From Syngnathus acus (Eukaryota; Chordata; Actinopteri; Syngnathiformes; Syngnathidae): a DNA stretch of 64,000 nucleotides. The translations under genes and the position numbers were made by a program. Shown here piece by piece: positions 1 through 10,492 of the stretch. A model generated the notes under the pieces. That model saw nothing but the letters and a program-made list of their open reading frames with translations, was not told the origin of the DNA and searched no databases. Each line of letters starts with the position of its first letter. Within the stretch, counting starts at the first letter, position 1. The stretch spans positions 22,581,193 to 22,645,192 of the forward strand of contig NC_051088.1 in NCBI RefSeq assembly GCF_901709675.1, written 5' to 3'.

Positions 1-209
1 AAACGAATCATGTGACCTCAATTGACCTTTTGCTAAGCGCTGCAATCAGCATTGAAATATTTCACGCAGAGACAAGCTTTTTTTTTTTTTTTTTTGGCTA
101 TTAAGCCAAATACTGCATGATTAATGATGACATCATCACCAAAGCGTTTCGGAGCAAAGTTCAGTTCATAGCTAAGGACAAGTAAATGATCGCTCAGCAT
201 AAAGCTCAC
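1..209 (-). other. arhgef25: arhgef25 intron 2 (5' part, runs off the left edge)
   Basis: This is non-coding sequence downstream of the exon 2 donor (GTGAGC, complement of 204-209) on the minus strand. It contains a poly-T run near 79-95. No further exon is visible before the window edge, so the DH and PH exons of this gene must lie to the left. Confidence 0.6.
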
Positions 210-526
210 CAGTTCCGTCTGCGTGACGGGCAGGATGGCGAGAGGCTCGTCGGGCCTGAGGGAGCCGCCCGGATCCTGGCTCGGACTGCGGGACGGAAAA
301 GGAGGAGGAAGAGGAGGAGTCTTTCCCTCCAGTTTGCGGATCTGACGCTCGCCTTTGGCCCCGACGCTCAGCTTGCGAACGGGGTTGCTCAGCCATTTCT
401 TCAGCGTGCTCACCGAGCGCTTGGAGCCCGGCGAGCTGGGCGCCGAGCTGCTGGAAGCCAGCGGAGGCAGAGATGCCACAGAGGTGGAGATGCTCCCCTC
501 GCTGCCTGCCGCCGTCGAATACGAGT
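210..526 (-). CDS. arhgef25: arhgef25 (p63RhoGEF/GEFT) coding exon 2, partial gene
   Basis: Exon 2 of a Rho guanine nucleotide exchange factor that in the known family couples Galpha-q/11 to RhoA. The exon is 317 bp, with acceptor CCGCAG at 527-532 and donor GTGAGC at 204-209. It adds about 105 residues, beginning D-S-Y-S-T-A-A-G-S-E-G-S-I-S, which closely matches the N-terminal region of mammalian ARHGEF25. A serine/proline stretch follows, then SVSTLKKWLSNPVRKLSVG, a basic segment resembling the one ahead of the second DH domain of Trio/Kalirin. The first base of the Asp codon comes from exon 1 (phase 1), which joins exactly to 13,155. The exon ends in phase 0. The DH-PH catalytic module is outside the window. 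The family call is from remembered homologues. A Trio-like paralogue is the main alternative, but the exon 1 match makes it unlikely. Confidence 0.85.
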
Positions 527-745
527 CTGCGGGAAGAGCAAAAGAGGTCAAGCGCGGCCGGGCCTCCGAGACTCCAACCACGTCACGCCGGCTTACGCTG
601 CATGTTCCATCAACGGTGGAGCAAAAACGGCATATGTGAGCGTTTGATGAGTGCCCGCTGAAGCAAAACGGAGGGCACCACCGCAGGTTGCTCCGACGTG
701 GAAGTGAGCGAGAAATAAAAACAAAGAGTGGATATATAAAAATAG

Positions 746-783
<38 letters not shown>

Positions 784-3700
784 CCCGAAGACACAGCTGT
801 GTGAGCTTTGTTTACAGGAAGTGCACCATTTTCACTTGGTCACGTGATGAGATGAAAGGTAGAAGAATGTGGATGAAGATGATGTCAGACGTACGAAGGA
901 AGCTGCACTTTTGAGTTCGTCCAAAAAGAACCAGGATGTTTGCTTAGGACTGTTTTTTTTGCTTTTGTTTCTTTTGTGTCCGTCGTTACCCCCAAACCCA
1001 AGCACAATGTGTTCAAATATGCGACGCATCCAGCTGACCTCAGGTTTGACCCTGGATCGCGATGGAGAAACACTCTCCCGGCTTTTAGGATTTCTAAAAG
1101 CCGACAAAACCTTTGGCCACTATCTCCTTTTGAAAGCACCAAATATTCTTTCCAGGAATGTTATCGGGGCTGCAGTTGCGTTGGTACGCGTCTCCCAAGA
1201 AAATTGCCTTGATAAAGTTGAGCGTGGAGACATCGCGCTCCCTCAACTCAAATTCCAAGTAGAGTGAAACTTGAATGCGGGCACTGTGGCTTCAATTTGA
1301 TGTGAGCGTGGATGATTGTCCTCCGAATATCACCTTGCCTGATGTAAACACGACTTTAAAATCAGACATGCTTTACGCTTCCACAAGAGGGAGAGAATTT
1401 CCTCTCTCATCTGAGCAGCGTGTTTCCAGCAGAACAATCGCTGGAAGCGGACGTGAAAAGGAAGTCTGACTGGGAACTTTGCATGCTAGAAACTCTTGGA
1501 ATTGGATAGTTGAGGCTCGCAGCATTTCTGAAAGTCCCACCAAGGCCGAGAGAGCGGCTGAAACTCTTCAGCCCGCTGAATCAAGTACCGTATTTCCTGG
1601 ACTATAAATCGCCCCGGAGTATAAGTGGCACCAGCCATAAAATGCATAATAAAGAAGAAAAAGAGTATAAGTCGCATTTTGGGGGGAAATTTAATAGATA
1701 AAATCCAACACCAAGAACAGACATCTTGAAAGGAAATTTAGATTAGAAATAGAATAGGCAACAACAGGCTGAATGGTGCGCTATGCTAACATGACATAAA
1801 CACAAACAAGGAACTGAGAAAAAGCCTGACGTAAGTATAAGTCGCACCCCCGGGCAAACTATGAAAAAAAAAGTCCGGAAAATACGGTACACATTGATAT
1901 ACACAACACGCCGGATTCATCACCTCCACATCTGTCACCATGGCAACTGTGGTTTCCCAGCTGACCCGATAAAGCTCAGGAAACCTTCAACTAGGTGCCG
2001 CGGAGAGAGCTGTGGAATCTTTTAGTCACAGCAACGGGAAAGCACAAAAGGAAAAAGACGTTCAAAGCAACACGCTCCCCCGACTGACGTCCTTGCTTAT
2101 TTTACATTACGCACCCACACATTCGGGGGGTGTCATCTTCCCACTCTCCCTCAACCCTGCCGTGTGCTGATCGTGCCACACGCTATTCATTGGGATAATG
2201 GAGCCTCAAAGCAAAGCTTAGCTACAGCCATTTCCTTAATGCAGCTTAACTACGGCGCTAGCTTGTGACAGTTAGGAAACATCAAACTCCTCTCCTTCTT
2301 CTCATTTGGAGATGGAGACTGCTGCTTTGCTCACTCATCACCTTCATTGCAACCAAGATTCATGGAAAAATCCAAATGCAAAGTGCACGGTTGAGATTGG
2401 GGCCATTTGTTTTTGCTAACTTTGTCGTGTTTTCAGAAAGCTCAAGGAAAACAAGTTTTCACAAGCTCAATTAATGTGGCGGAAGCAAACCCGCTAATTG
2501 TAATCAACAAACCACTTGCCCAGTCACGTAACAGGGCGACCGCCGCCATATTCTCCAGAGGCTCGTAAACCTTTGACGTTTGGCACAAAAGAGGAGAGCG
2601 GGCAAACGTGGAACGTCAACAAGAAAAATGAGCGCACGGACAGACAGCCAACCTTTTCCTTTATTATTGATCATTTTCTCTGAGAGCTGCTGAGCGGACA
2701 AATCAGGCTAAAAGCACGGGCGCTAATGGAGCATCCTTGTTCGCAGCAACTCCACTTTCTCTGTCCTTTCAACGGCACCACACACACACACACACACAAG
2801 GCAAGCAGATGCTATCAATAACGCCCCCCCCCCCCCCACGTCGCAAGTGCGGGGCTGCACAACATCACACACACAAACAACATCCCCTTTCTCGCCCGAC
2901 AACTTTATTGCGCTCATCCCTGGTGGGACGGCTCGATTGCATTTCAGCTACTCAAAGGAAATGGACACTCAGCACGCAGGATGTGCAGACTGAAAGGGAG
3001 ACAGCCAGCCAGGCACTTAGTATCAGACGCAATTGCGATAGACTCCATAGTTTACCAGCTGGAGAAGACATTTTCCAAAGCTCCACCTCATTGTGGCTTT
3101 TGGGAAGTTGCAATCTTTTTTTGTGACATTTTTGCGTGACTATGCGCGTTGACATTTGATTCATGCAGACCTGTGATTCATACATAGCGGCCGGTACTTG
3201 TCTCTCCCACCCTTCCTCTTTCCTCCCGCATCATCTGACCCCCCCCCCCCCCCCGAATCCTTTTTCCTGCCACTGCGTATCAGTCTGCGCTGCACTATTG
3301 CCCCTTGGATGTCAGCACACAAGAACGAGGAGGTGCAAGCGTATTTCCAAATCGACCTAAAGGCATCATTTCTTACCTATAATCATCAAATTTCCCTTTG
3401 CAGATTTTAAAAGCACGTCCCGTCTGCGTAAAAGCAACAAGGAGGCAGACGAGGGAACGGAGATTTCCTGTCCTCCTACTGACCCACTTTTGGAATCAAC
3501 ACACCGCCACGCTTCCAGGAGCACACGCGCGCACGCACGCGCAGTTAAGTAACAGAGGAAGAAGCCAGTCCGTGTCAAGCATCAACGAAAACTCCAGAAG
3601 AAAAAGCCTTGCCCGAGTGCCATTAGGAAATTTGGGAGAGCCGCTAAACGGCTGGCCAAATTCTGGCCGACATTGCAATTTGTTCTTGTTTTGTTAGTCT

Positions 3701-4000
3701 GTCCTATTTAATGTCCAATACACACAGAACAGAATCATCTGCTGAACAAATACCAGAGAAGAACTGTGTCAGATACAACCAAAAAGTCCGCTTGCGTGTT
3801 AGCAAGCAAACACATCATCACGATGATTATGACGGAAGCTGTGGGATTGACGCGACGCACTGTGAAGTTCTTGGATCGGATATTCTTTTACACCAAGTTT
3901 GGGCTGTGTTCTTATGTTACAACTCATTCTCACGCCTGCACATGAAGGACTGGAAAATAACCCAAATCAAGAAAACGTAACCGATCTAAGCAGATCGTGA
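527..4000 (-). other. arhgef25 intron 1, 3' part: no exon seen
   Basis: Non-coding sequence between exon 2 and the LINE insertion. It holds a (CA)n microsatellite at 747-781, the inverted-repeat element at 1585-1890, a (CA)n at 2779-2798, and C-rich runs near 2823-2838 and 3240-3254. No further coding exon with splice sites and a recognisable product was found on either strand. Confidence 0.6.
1585..1890. mobile_element. MITE-like non-autonomous DNA element with terminal inverted repeats
   Basis: The ends are inverted copies of each other. The left end reads GTACCGTATTTCCTGGACTA, and the complement of the right end (1,871-1,890) reads GTACCGTATTTTCCGG with the same continuation into an ACTATAAGTCGC-type motif. 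The phrase TATAAGTCGCA(C/T) recurs inside on the same strand (about 1,666 and 1,838). The body is about 306 bp, AT-rich, with no open reading frame of note. This is the pattern of a short cut-and-paste transposon relic mobilised in trans. The superfamily cannot be told from the sequence alone. Confidence 0.65.
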
Positions 4001-4092
4001 ACCCGCAAGTTTGTTAGCAGACTGCTAACAGCTGATTTACCGGAGAACAGCTGATTGAGCTGTCAAAGAGAGCTACGACCAACGTGAGCAAT

Positions 4093-4791
4093 ATGGGGCC
4101 GAAAAAAAACCTAACCATGTCCACGGAGGAGGTCGAGGACATAAAAAGGTCACTTGACTTCCTTTCGGAAGAAGTTTCTGCTGTAAGGATGCAGCAGAAG
4201 AACATCTTGGCACTGGTGGAAGAGGTAAAGACGCTCCGTATGCTCAATGCTGAGAAGGACAAGCGGCTTGCCTACCTTGAAAGTCGGGTAGCGGACATCG
4301 AGCAATACACAAGACTAAATGACATTGTCATCACGGGAATAGCGATCAAACCTATATCTTATGCAAGGGCAGTGACGGCAAGTAACGATGGATGTGAGCA
4401 ACATGCAAGCTCAGCCGAGCAACAGGTAGCTGAGTTTCTGCAAACTAAAGGAATAACTATGGACTCCAACCAGGTCGAAGCATGTCATCCACTGCCCAGA
4501 AGAAACAGCAACGACAAGCCTGCAGTCATTCTGAAATTTGTCAACAGGAAGCACAAAGTTGCACTTCTAAAACAGGGTAAGTTGCTCAAAGGTACAGACA
4601 TCTACATAAATGAACATTTGACAAAGACCAATGCGGATATTGCAAAGAAAGCACGTCACTTGAGAAGAATGAAAAAAATACAGAGTACATGGACCAGAAA
4701 TTGTAAGATATACATCAAGCTTAATGGATCACCAGAAGAGGCCAAGATACTGATGGTGAGGAGTATTGAGGAACTGGAAAAGCTCGAATAA
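4093..4791 (+). CDS. LINE ORF1 protein (coiled coil plus RNA-binding-like domain)
   Basis: A 232-codon frame from ATG 4093 to TAA 4791. The N-terminal third (roughly residues 10-75) is a heptad-rich coiled coil with regularly spaced leucines (KRSLDFLSEEVSAV, LAYLESRVADIEQ). Next comes the RLNDIVITGI motif that typically opens the RRM-like domain of type II LINE ORF1 proteins, then a basic C-terminal region (residues about 130-230). The known role of such proteins is trimerisation and binding of the element's own RNA as a chaperone. A GTG codon lies upstream in frame, but the ATG is the natural start. ORF2 begins 31 nt downstream in another frame. It is intact, without stops. Confidence 0.8.
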   Translation: MGPKKNLTMSTEEVEDIKRSLDFLSEEVSAVRMQQKNILALVEEVKTLRMLNAEKDKRLAYLESRVADIEQYTRLNDIVITGIAIKPISYARAVTASNDGCEQHASSAEQQVAEFLQTKGITMDSNQVEACHPLPRRNSNDKPAVILKFVNRKHKVALLKQGKLLKGTDIYINEHLTKTNADIAKKARHLRRMKKIQSTWTRNCKIYIKLNGSPEEAKILMVRSIEELEKLE

Positions 4792-4822
4792 GTATCCTCA
4801 ACTGGAGTGGACTTGGAACTGA

Positions 4823-7800
4823 ATGGAGGTAACAACACAAAACACAAACATAATGTTCAGGGACACTACTCAACCTACATCAAGCAACAATGGACAGGTA
4901 ACACAGTGGATACAAGAACATGAACAACTCCAACTGACGTTTGATTACAGTGAAAGCAGCACTCTGGACATAGATCAGGACATCGACCCAGACAATAATT
5001 TCTTCTCCACCACAAACAACACATGTTATTATTACAGCAATGATCAGTACAATACGGACATCTTAACAAAAGATAAGCTATCTATTATCCATTTCAATAG
5101 CCGGAGTCTATATAAAAATTTTAGTAGCATTCGGGATTACTTAAACACATTCAAACAATCATTTAATATAATAACTATTTCTGAGACCTGGATTACGACT
5201 GAGAAGGGAATGCACTTTGAGATGGAAGGCTATGAATTCATATGCAACAACAGACAGAGCAAAGCGGGGGGTGGTGTTGCAATCTATGTTGATTTGAATA
5301 TGAAATTCAAGATTGTAGAGGCTATGACACAGGTGGTGGACAATCTTCTTGAATGTCTCACGATACAGATTTGTGTTGAAAAGAAAAAAGACATTATTAT
5401 AAGTTGTGTCTATAGAGCTCCTGGTTCTAGCATTGATACATTCACAGAATGGATAGAAAGTGTGATTATACAAAAAGGCAATAAAAATATTTTTATTTGC
5501 GGGGATTATAACATTGATCTATTAAACCCAAATAAGCAACAAAATATTGATGATTTTTTAAATTTAATGCATAGCCTGAGTCTCTTTCCTACAATCACTA
5601 GACCCACGAGAGTAACATCACAGAGTGCTACTCTGATAGATAACATATTCACCAATATAATAGAAAACAGGACAACAAGCGGGTTATTAATTACTGATAT
5701 TACTGACCACCTTCCAGTGTTTACAGTATATGACAATAATTTCAAATCTGAAATTGGGGTGTATAAACAACAAAGAAGAATTAGGACAGATGAGACAATT
5801 GCTACTCTAAAACATGAATTAATGCAACAGAACTGGGATGCAATATATGAAGAAAAAGATGTAAATAATGCATACCATAAATTGATGACTATATTCACTT
5901 CATTATATAATAAGCATTGTCCAATCAAGGAATATAATAAAAAAACTAAATATAAGGACAGTCCGTGGTTGACGAAAGGCTTAAGAAATGCCTGTAAAAA
6001 GAAGAATTTACTCTATAGGAACTTCATAAAACAGAGAACAGAAGGCGCTGAAGATAAATATAAGAGATATAAGAATAAATTAACTAATATTATAAGATTA
6101 AGTAAGAAAGAATATTATAAGAATAAATTAGAGGATAACAAAAATAATATTAAGGGGATATGGACTCTCCTAAACCACATTATTAGAGAAGGTACCGAAC
6201 AACATAAATTACCTAAATATTTTGTTATAAATGATACTGAAAATTATAATATGGAAGAAGTGGCAAACAGTTTTAATCAGTTCTTTGTAAATGTTGGGCC
6301 TCAAATAGCAAAAAACATACTGATTCCAGCGCCAGATGTTGGCAACACAGATAAATTAATAGAAAAGAATCCTCACTCAATGTTTTTGAAGGCAGTTGAT
6401 GAAAATGAAATCATTAACATTGTGCAACAATGTAAAAATAAAACATCTACCGACTGCAATGGGATTGATATGATGTTAGTTAAGCAAATCATTGAGGGGA
6501 TTTCAAAGCCACTTGTGTACATCTGTAACTTGTCATTTTTAACTGGTACATTCCCAAAGAAGATGAAAATTGCTAAGGTCATTCCTCTTTATAAAACTGG
6601 GAGCAAACACAACTTTACAAACTACAGACCTATCTCAATATTGCCACAACTTTCAAAAATATTGGAAAAGCTTTTTAATAGTAGAATGGATGGATTTTTG
6701 GAAAAACATAAATTATTTGCAGAGAACCAATATGGTTTTAGAGTAAACAGATCAACAGCACAGGCATTAATGGAATCAATCGAGGAAATCACAGATGCAA
6801 TAGACAACAAACAACATGCAGTAGGAGTTTTCATTGACCTCAAAAAAGCTTTTGACACAATTAATCATAATATACTATTCAATAAATTAGAAAAATATGG
6901 GATAAGGGGATTAGTATTAGACTGGATAAAGGATTATCTGCGAGAACGGCAACAGTATGTAAAGTTGGGTAATCACTGTTCTGGATATCTGGAAATAGCT
7001 TGTGGTGTTCCACAAGGGTCAGTTTTAGGCCCTAAATTATTTATTTTGTATATAAATGACATGAGCAAAGTCTCTAAAGAACTAAAACTCGTCAACTTTG
7101 CAGATGACACAAATATTTTTTGTTCAGGTGATGACATCCAACAAGTGGAATCAATGCTGAATGAGGAAATGAAAAAAATAAAAATGTGGTTCGACTGGAA
7201 CAAATTATCATTAAATGTAAGTAAGACCAAGTTTATGGTATTTGGCAAAGCGAATATAAAGATACGAATAGAAATAGATGGAAATGAAATTGAAAGGGTG
7301 CAGGAAAACAAATTTCTTGGGGTTATAATGGATGACAGGCTTAGTTGGAAGCCACACATCAAAAACATAAAGTCTAAAATTTCAAGAAGCATGGCTGTCA
7401 TATACAAAGCAAAAGAATTACTGGATTATCATTCACTTCGTACACTTTATTGTTCTCTAGTCTTGCCCTATTTGCATTACTGTGCTGAGGTTTGGGGGAA
7501 TACTTATAAAACTTCACTACAGCCACTTATCATTCAGCAGAAAAGAGCAATAAGGACTATTCATAAAGTCAACTACTTGGAACACACAAATCCACTTTTC
7601 ATACAATCCAAACTATTGAAATTCACTGACATAGTATCTTATCAAACAGCAATCATCATGTATAGGGCAAAAGCAAAACAACTACCAGATAATATCCAAA
7701 ACTTATTTAGGCATCGGGAGGGAGGTTATAAGTTAAGAGGGAATCACAACTTCAAAATCTTAAACATAAGAACAACCTTAAAAAGTTTCTGTATAACTAT

Positions 7801-7912
7801 AACCGGGGTCAAACTATGGAACAATCTAAGTGAGGAACTCAAGCAAAGTCCAAATATCCACCAGTTTAAAAAAATGTATAAAAATATGTTGTTTAGCGGG
7901 TACAAAGGTTAA
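4823..7912 (+). CDS. LINE ORF2 protein (AP endonuclease and reverse transcriptase)
   Basis: A continuous frame of 1,029 codons. The endonuclease domain (about residues 80-305) shows IIHFNSRSL, a catalytic SETWIT, SCVYRAPGS, GDYNIDLL (from residue 227) and SATLIDNIF and ITDHLPVF, the Mg-binding and His-Asp motifs of apurinic-type endonucleases. A lysine-rich linker follows. The reverse transcriptase (about 570-840) has NYRPISILPQLSKILEK, QYGFRVNRST, FIDLKKAFDTINH, GVPQGSVLGP, the catalytic FADD box (residues 759-762) and KFLGVIMDDRLSW. The C-terminal tail lacks an obvious RNase H. The protein nicks target DNA and copies the element's RNA there. Every catalytic motif I can check is present, so the copy could be active or recently so. 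It was probably once translated by reinitiation after ORF1. Confidence 0.93.
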   Translation: MEVTTQNTNIMFRDTTQPTSSNNGQVTQWIQEHEQLQLTFDYSESSTLDIDQDIDPDNNFFSTTNNTCYYYSNDQYNTDILTKDKLSIIHFNSRSLYKNFSSIRDYLNTFKQSFNIITISETWITTEKGMHFEMEGYEFICNNRQSKAGGGVAIYVDLNMKFKIVEAMTQVVDNLLECLTIQICVEKKKDIIISCVYRAPGSSIDTFTEWIESVIIQKGNKNIFICGDYNIDLLNPNKQQNIDDFLNLMHSLSLFPTITRPTRVTSQSATLIDNIFTNIIENRTTSGLLITDITDHLPVFTVYDNNFKSEIGVYKQQRRIRTDETIATLKHELMQQNWDAIYEEKDVNNAYHKLMTIFTSLYNKHCPIKEYNKKTKYKDSPWLTKGLRNACKKKNLLYRNFIKQRTEGAEDKYKRYKNKLTNIIRLSKKEYYKNKLEDNKNNIKGIWTLLNHIIREGTEQHKLPKYFVINDTENYNMEEVANSFNQFFVNVGPQIAKNILIPAPDVGNTDKLIEKNPHSMFLKAVDENEIINIVQQCKNKTSTDCNGIDMMLVKQIIEGISKPLVYICNLSFLTGTFPKKMKIAKVIPLYKTGSKHNFTNYRPISILPQLSKILEKLFNSRMDGFLEKHKLFAENQYGFRVNRSTAQALMESIEEITDAIDNKQHAVGVFIDLKKAFDTINHNILFNKLEKYGIRGLVLDWIKDYLRERQQYVKLGNHCSGYLEIACGVPQGSVLGPKLFILYINDMSKVSKELKLVNFADDTNIFCSGDDIQQVESMLNEEMKKIKMWFDWNKLSLNVSKTKFMVFGKANIKIRIEIDGNEIERVQENKFLGVIMDDRLSWKPHIKNIKSKISRSMAVIYKAKELLDYHSLRTLYCSLVLPYLHYCAEVWGNTYKTSLQPLIIQQKRAIRTIHKVNYLEHTNPLFIQSKLLKFTDIVSYQTAIIMYRAKAKQLPDNIQNLFRHREGGYKLRGNHNFKILNIRTTLKSFCITITGVKLWNNLSEELKQSPNIHQFKKMYKNMLFSGYKG

Positions 7913-8039
7913 GAGTGCCAAAGGGCTACACACAAGTAAAAATGAAACAGAACAATAAGTGTGCAAGTTTGTCTACTTGTGTTATATTGTAGAATTACAG
8001 AATAGTATGTTGAATCATTGGTTTAATGGATGAAGTCAG

Positions 8040-8083
8040 AAAGGAGTAGGAATCTAAAAAGCTATGCTTCCTCCTACTCCTTT
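8040..8083 (+). repeat. Inverted repeat (hairpin) in the LINE 3' UTR
   Basis: AAAGGAGTAGGA at 8040-8051 is the exact reverse complement of TCCTACTCCTTT at 8072-8083, giving a 12-bp perfect stem with a 20-nt loop in the element's RNA. It lies about 130 nt downstream of the ORF2 stop and about 190 nt before the tail. In several L2-type and eel LINEs a 3' stem-loop is the signal recognised by the reverse transcriptase. That role here is inferred from position. Confidence 0.7.
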
Positions 8084-9391
8084 TCGAGCATTCTTTATTT
8101 TTTTTATTTACTTATGTATTATTATTATTAATTAATTAATTAATTTAATGTATTTACTTCTATTTGTTGGTTTATTTTTTGTTTGTTTTGTATGGATTTA
8201 TGTGGCACTTTAGAGTGTTATTTGTTTTTGTTTTTTTGTTTTTCTTTTTTGTTTTGGATGTTCGAAATAAAGATATCAATCAATCAATCAATCAATTATC
8301 CAGGCACACGCCAAAGAGAGAGAGGGGGGGGAAATGACGCACACGTTGGCAAACAAGGCTGACATTAAGTCCAGCAGGGCTGAGAACACAAAGCAAAGTG
8401 GTGGTCAGGATACGAGCCAGGTGAGATCAGAGTCCGAGCGGTACCTACGATCTCCACTTGTGTTTTTGTATCACGCTAATTTGGTGAGGCCAAGGAGCGC
8501 ACAAAAGGAGCAGCTCAAAGCTTTCCAGACAAATATTGTGTCATGATTCTCGACTTCATCGCCATGGCAACCAAAGTCAAAAGAAGAAAGTGAGAGAGAG
8601 ACGCACAAAATATGAGACCATGGGAAGATGAGAAAACAAAAGACTCGCCGCTTTGTATGTGTCATCATTAGCATCGATTTTTTTTTTTTTTTGGTCAATG
8701 TTTCGACCGGAGCAGCTGCGATTGTTGTTATTTGGAAAACAATACGCTTTTGCTTCTGGCCATGAGGAGGACGTCAGACCAATACACAACATTTTTCCAC
8801 TCACACAACAACACACTAAACAGGACCACAGGCAAATGTGACACACACACACATGCTTTTGGCCGCAGTCTAGAATTCATATCGTTACAGTGCGCTCGCT
8901 AAGGTTTTTGCACGCCAAGTAAAAAGAATTACAAGTGACTTTGAAAAGCCACCTAAAACTTGATTTCTACAAGCAAAAGATTTTCCAACAGGTGATGTTG
9001 TCAGGAATCGGAACGGACCAGGATTGATTGGAGAACTCAAAAGACAGACTACAAGAAGCTCGACTAGGAACGAGTATAACTGGACAAAAAGACAAGAACG
9101 CCAAGCCAGACGAGAGACAAAGCACATCAATGATCCAACAGGGAGTGACACGCAGACAGGACTTAAATACGAGACAGGTAACGAGAGGCAGGTGACTGTG
9201 TTTAGTACATGGATTGTGAGTTGACACAGGAAGGGAGGGGCGAGTACACAGACGGACAGAAACCATGACAACCTACATATAATAAATAACACAACCGGGG
9301 ACGAGTCGTGACAGATGTGACCTGTTTAGTATACGGCAACGACGCAGCTCTCAGACTATTTGACAGTGGTAAAAAAAAAAAAAAAGAAAAA

Positions 9392-9560
9392 TTCTACTCT
9401 TACAATCCTAACAGACATCAGTTGCAAAACAAATCTACTCTTACAATCCTAGCAAACATCAGTTGCAAAAAAAGTCTACTCTTACAATCCTAGCAAACAT
9501 CATCAGTTGTAAATAATAATAATAATAATTCTACTCTGACAATCCATCTTCAGTTCTAAA
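9392..9560. repeat. Minisatellite with a unit of about 40 bp
   Basis: The phrase TCTACTCTTACAATCCTA followed by (A/G)CA(A/G)ACATCAGTTGCAAA recurs at about 9392, 9433 and 9475. A truncated fourth unit follows an (AAT)n stretch near 9530 (TCTACTCTGACAATCC). Units differ by a few bases and by their A-rich spacers. Confidence 0.75.
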
Positions 9561-10492
9561 AAAAATACAATTTTACCCAAGAAAAATGAACATCTTTGCA
9601 GTTTGGTCGGATAAAAACTGCATCTGCATCTATTTGTTTCTCTTAAAATGAAAATAAAAGTTGTTGGTGTAACATCTCCCGTGTTTGAGAACTGCTTACA
9701 ACAACACGTACAAAAAAAGTGGATCACAAGGTTCAAAGGGGAAAAAGTATGGTTTGAAAAAGTGGCCTCAGAAGTGGCTGCTGTGGGAGAATTCTTGCTA
9801 AACAAGGTATGGAATGCACTCCTGTCTTCCATAATTTCTTCCCTCATTCGCCTCCTTCTCACATTTACCAATGGCGCTTTGAGGAAGCCAAAAAGAGCTT
9901 GCAAGTTGGAGGAAAGCTGTGCGAAAACCCATACGTCCGGAAAAATTGAGCAAAAAAAACGCCGAGCAGAAAAGAAGAGAAACGTTGCACATCATTCATA
10001 ACCGGCAGGAAGGGGAGGGGGGAGGGGTTAGATTCCAAATCATGCAACACGGGTTGCCACAGGTCACCTCGTCCTTTTCCCCCCCCTCTGTCCTCCGCCT
10101 GCATGCGCGAGGCAAGGAAAAACAAAATCATAGGTACACGGCGGAAAGGCTGGGCGCAGGGTGGGCTCGGGGGCAAAGATTAAAAATATCTCGGCCGGCA
10201 CACAAGGTCGGGGCGCAGCAGTGCAGCGGCAGCATACCTTCAATTCGGCTATTTTGGTTGTTTTTTCCATAATGTCTCTAGTCTGCCTTATAAGCTGATG
10301 TGAAAAACAGGTTCTCCAGCTGAGACATAAAAAAAAAAAAAAGCCACGCTGCAATTTTCCCCCACTTTTGCCAACAGGGCTGCTCTCCGTCACAACGCAA
10401 GCCATTTGTCACAGTGAAAAGACGTCGACAAAGTGGCTTCATTTGATTTCCAAGTGCTTGTCGGAAAATGCCCAAATAGACATGGTGCTCAC

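Larger units (their letters stand above)
4000..8297 (+). mobile_element. Non-LTR retrotransposon (LINE, L2/Jockey-type), nearly full length
   Basis: The unit consists of a short 5' leader, ORF1 (4093-4791), ORF2 (4823-7912), a 3' UTR, an AATAAA at 8266-8271 and a tail of ATCA tetranucleotide repeats at 8275-8297. A simple-repeat tail in place of poly(A), together with the APE endonuclease plus reverse transcriptase layout, fits the L2/CR1/Jockey group rather than L1. It is inserted antisense inside intron 1 of arhgef25. Both reading frames are open, which suggests a young copy. The exact 5' boundary and a target-site duplication could not be fixed, so the start is approximate. Confidence 0.85.

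Noticed and set aside
33-794. A single 253-codon minus-strand frame taken as one continuous protein.
   Set aside because: Only 210-526 is an exon. The first part is intron with a GT repeat (VCVCVC) before the CCGCAG acceptor, and the last part is intron after the GTGAGC donor.
4084-7912. The reverse transcriptase region as a domesticated host gene or a bacterial-type retron.
   Set aside because: ORF1, the endonuclease, the 3' UTR with AATAAA and the ATCA tail together identify an ordinary LINE. Nothing suggests host use.
7981-8330. A CRISPR-like array suggested by the ATCAATCA repeats.
   Set aside because: The units are 4 bp without spacers and form the tail of the LINE. CRISPR arrays do not occur in vertebrate nuclear DNA.
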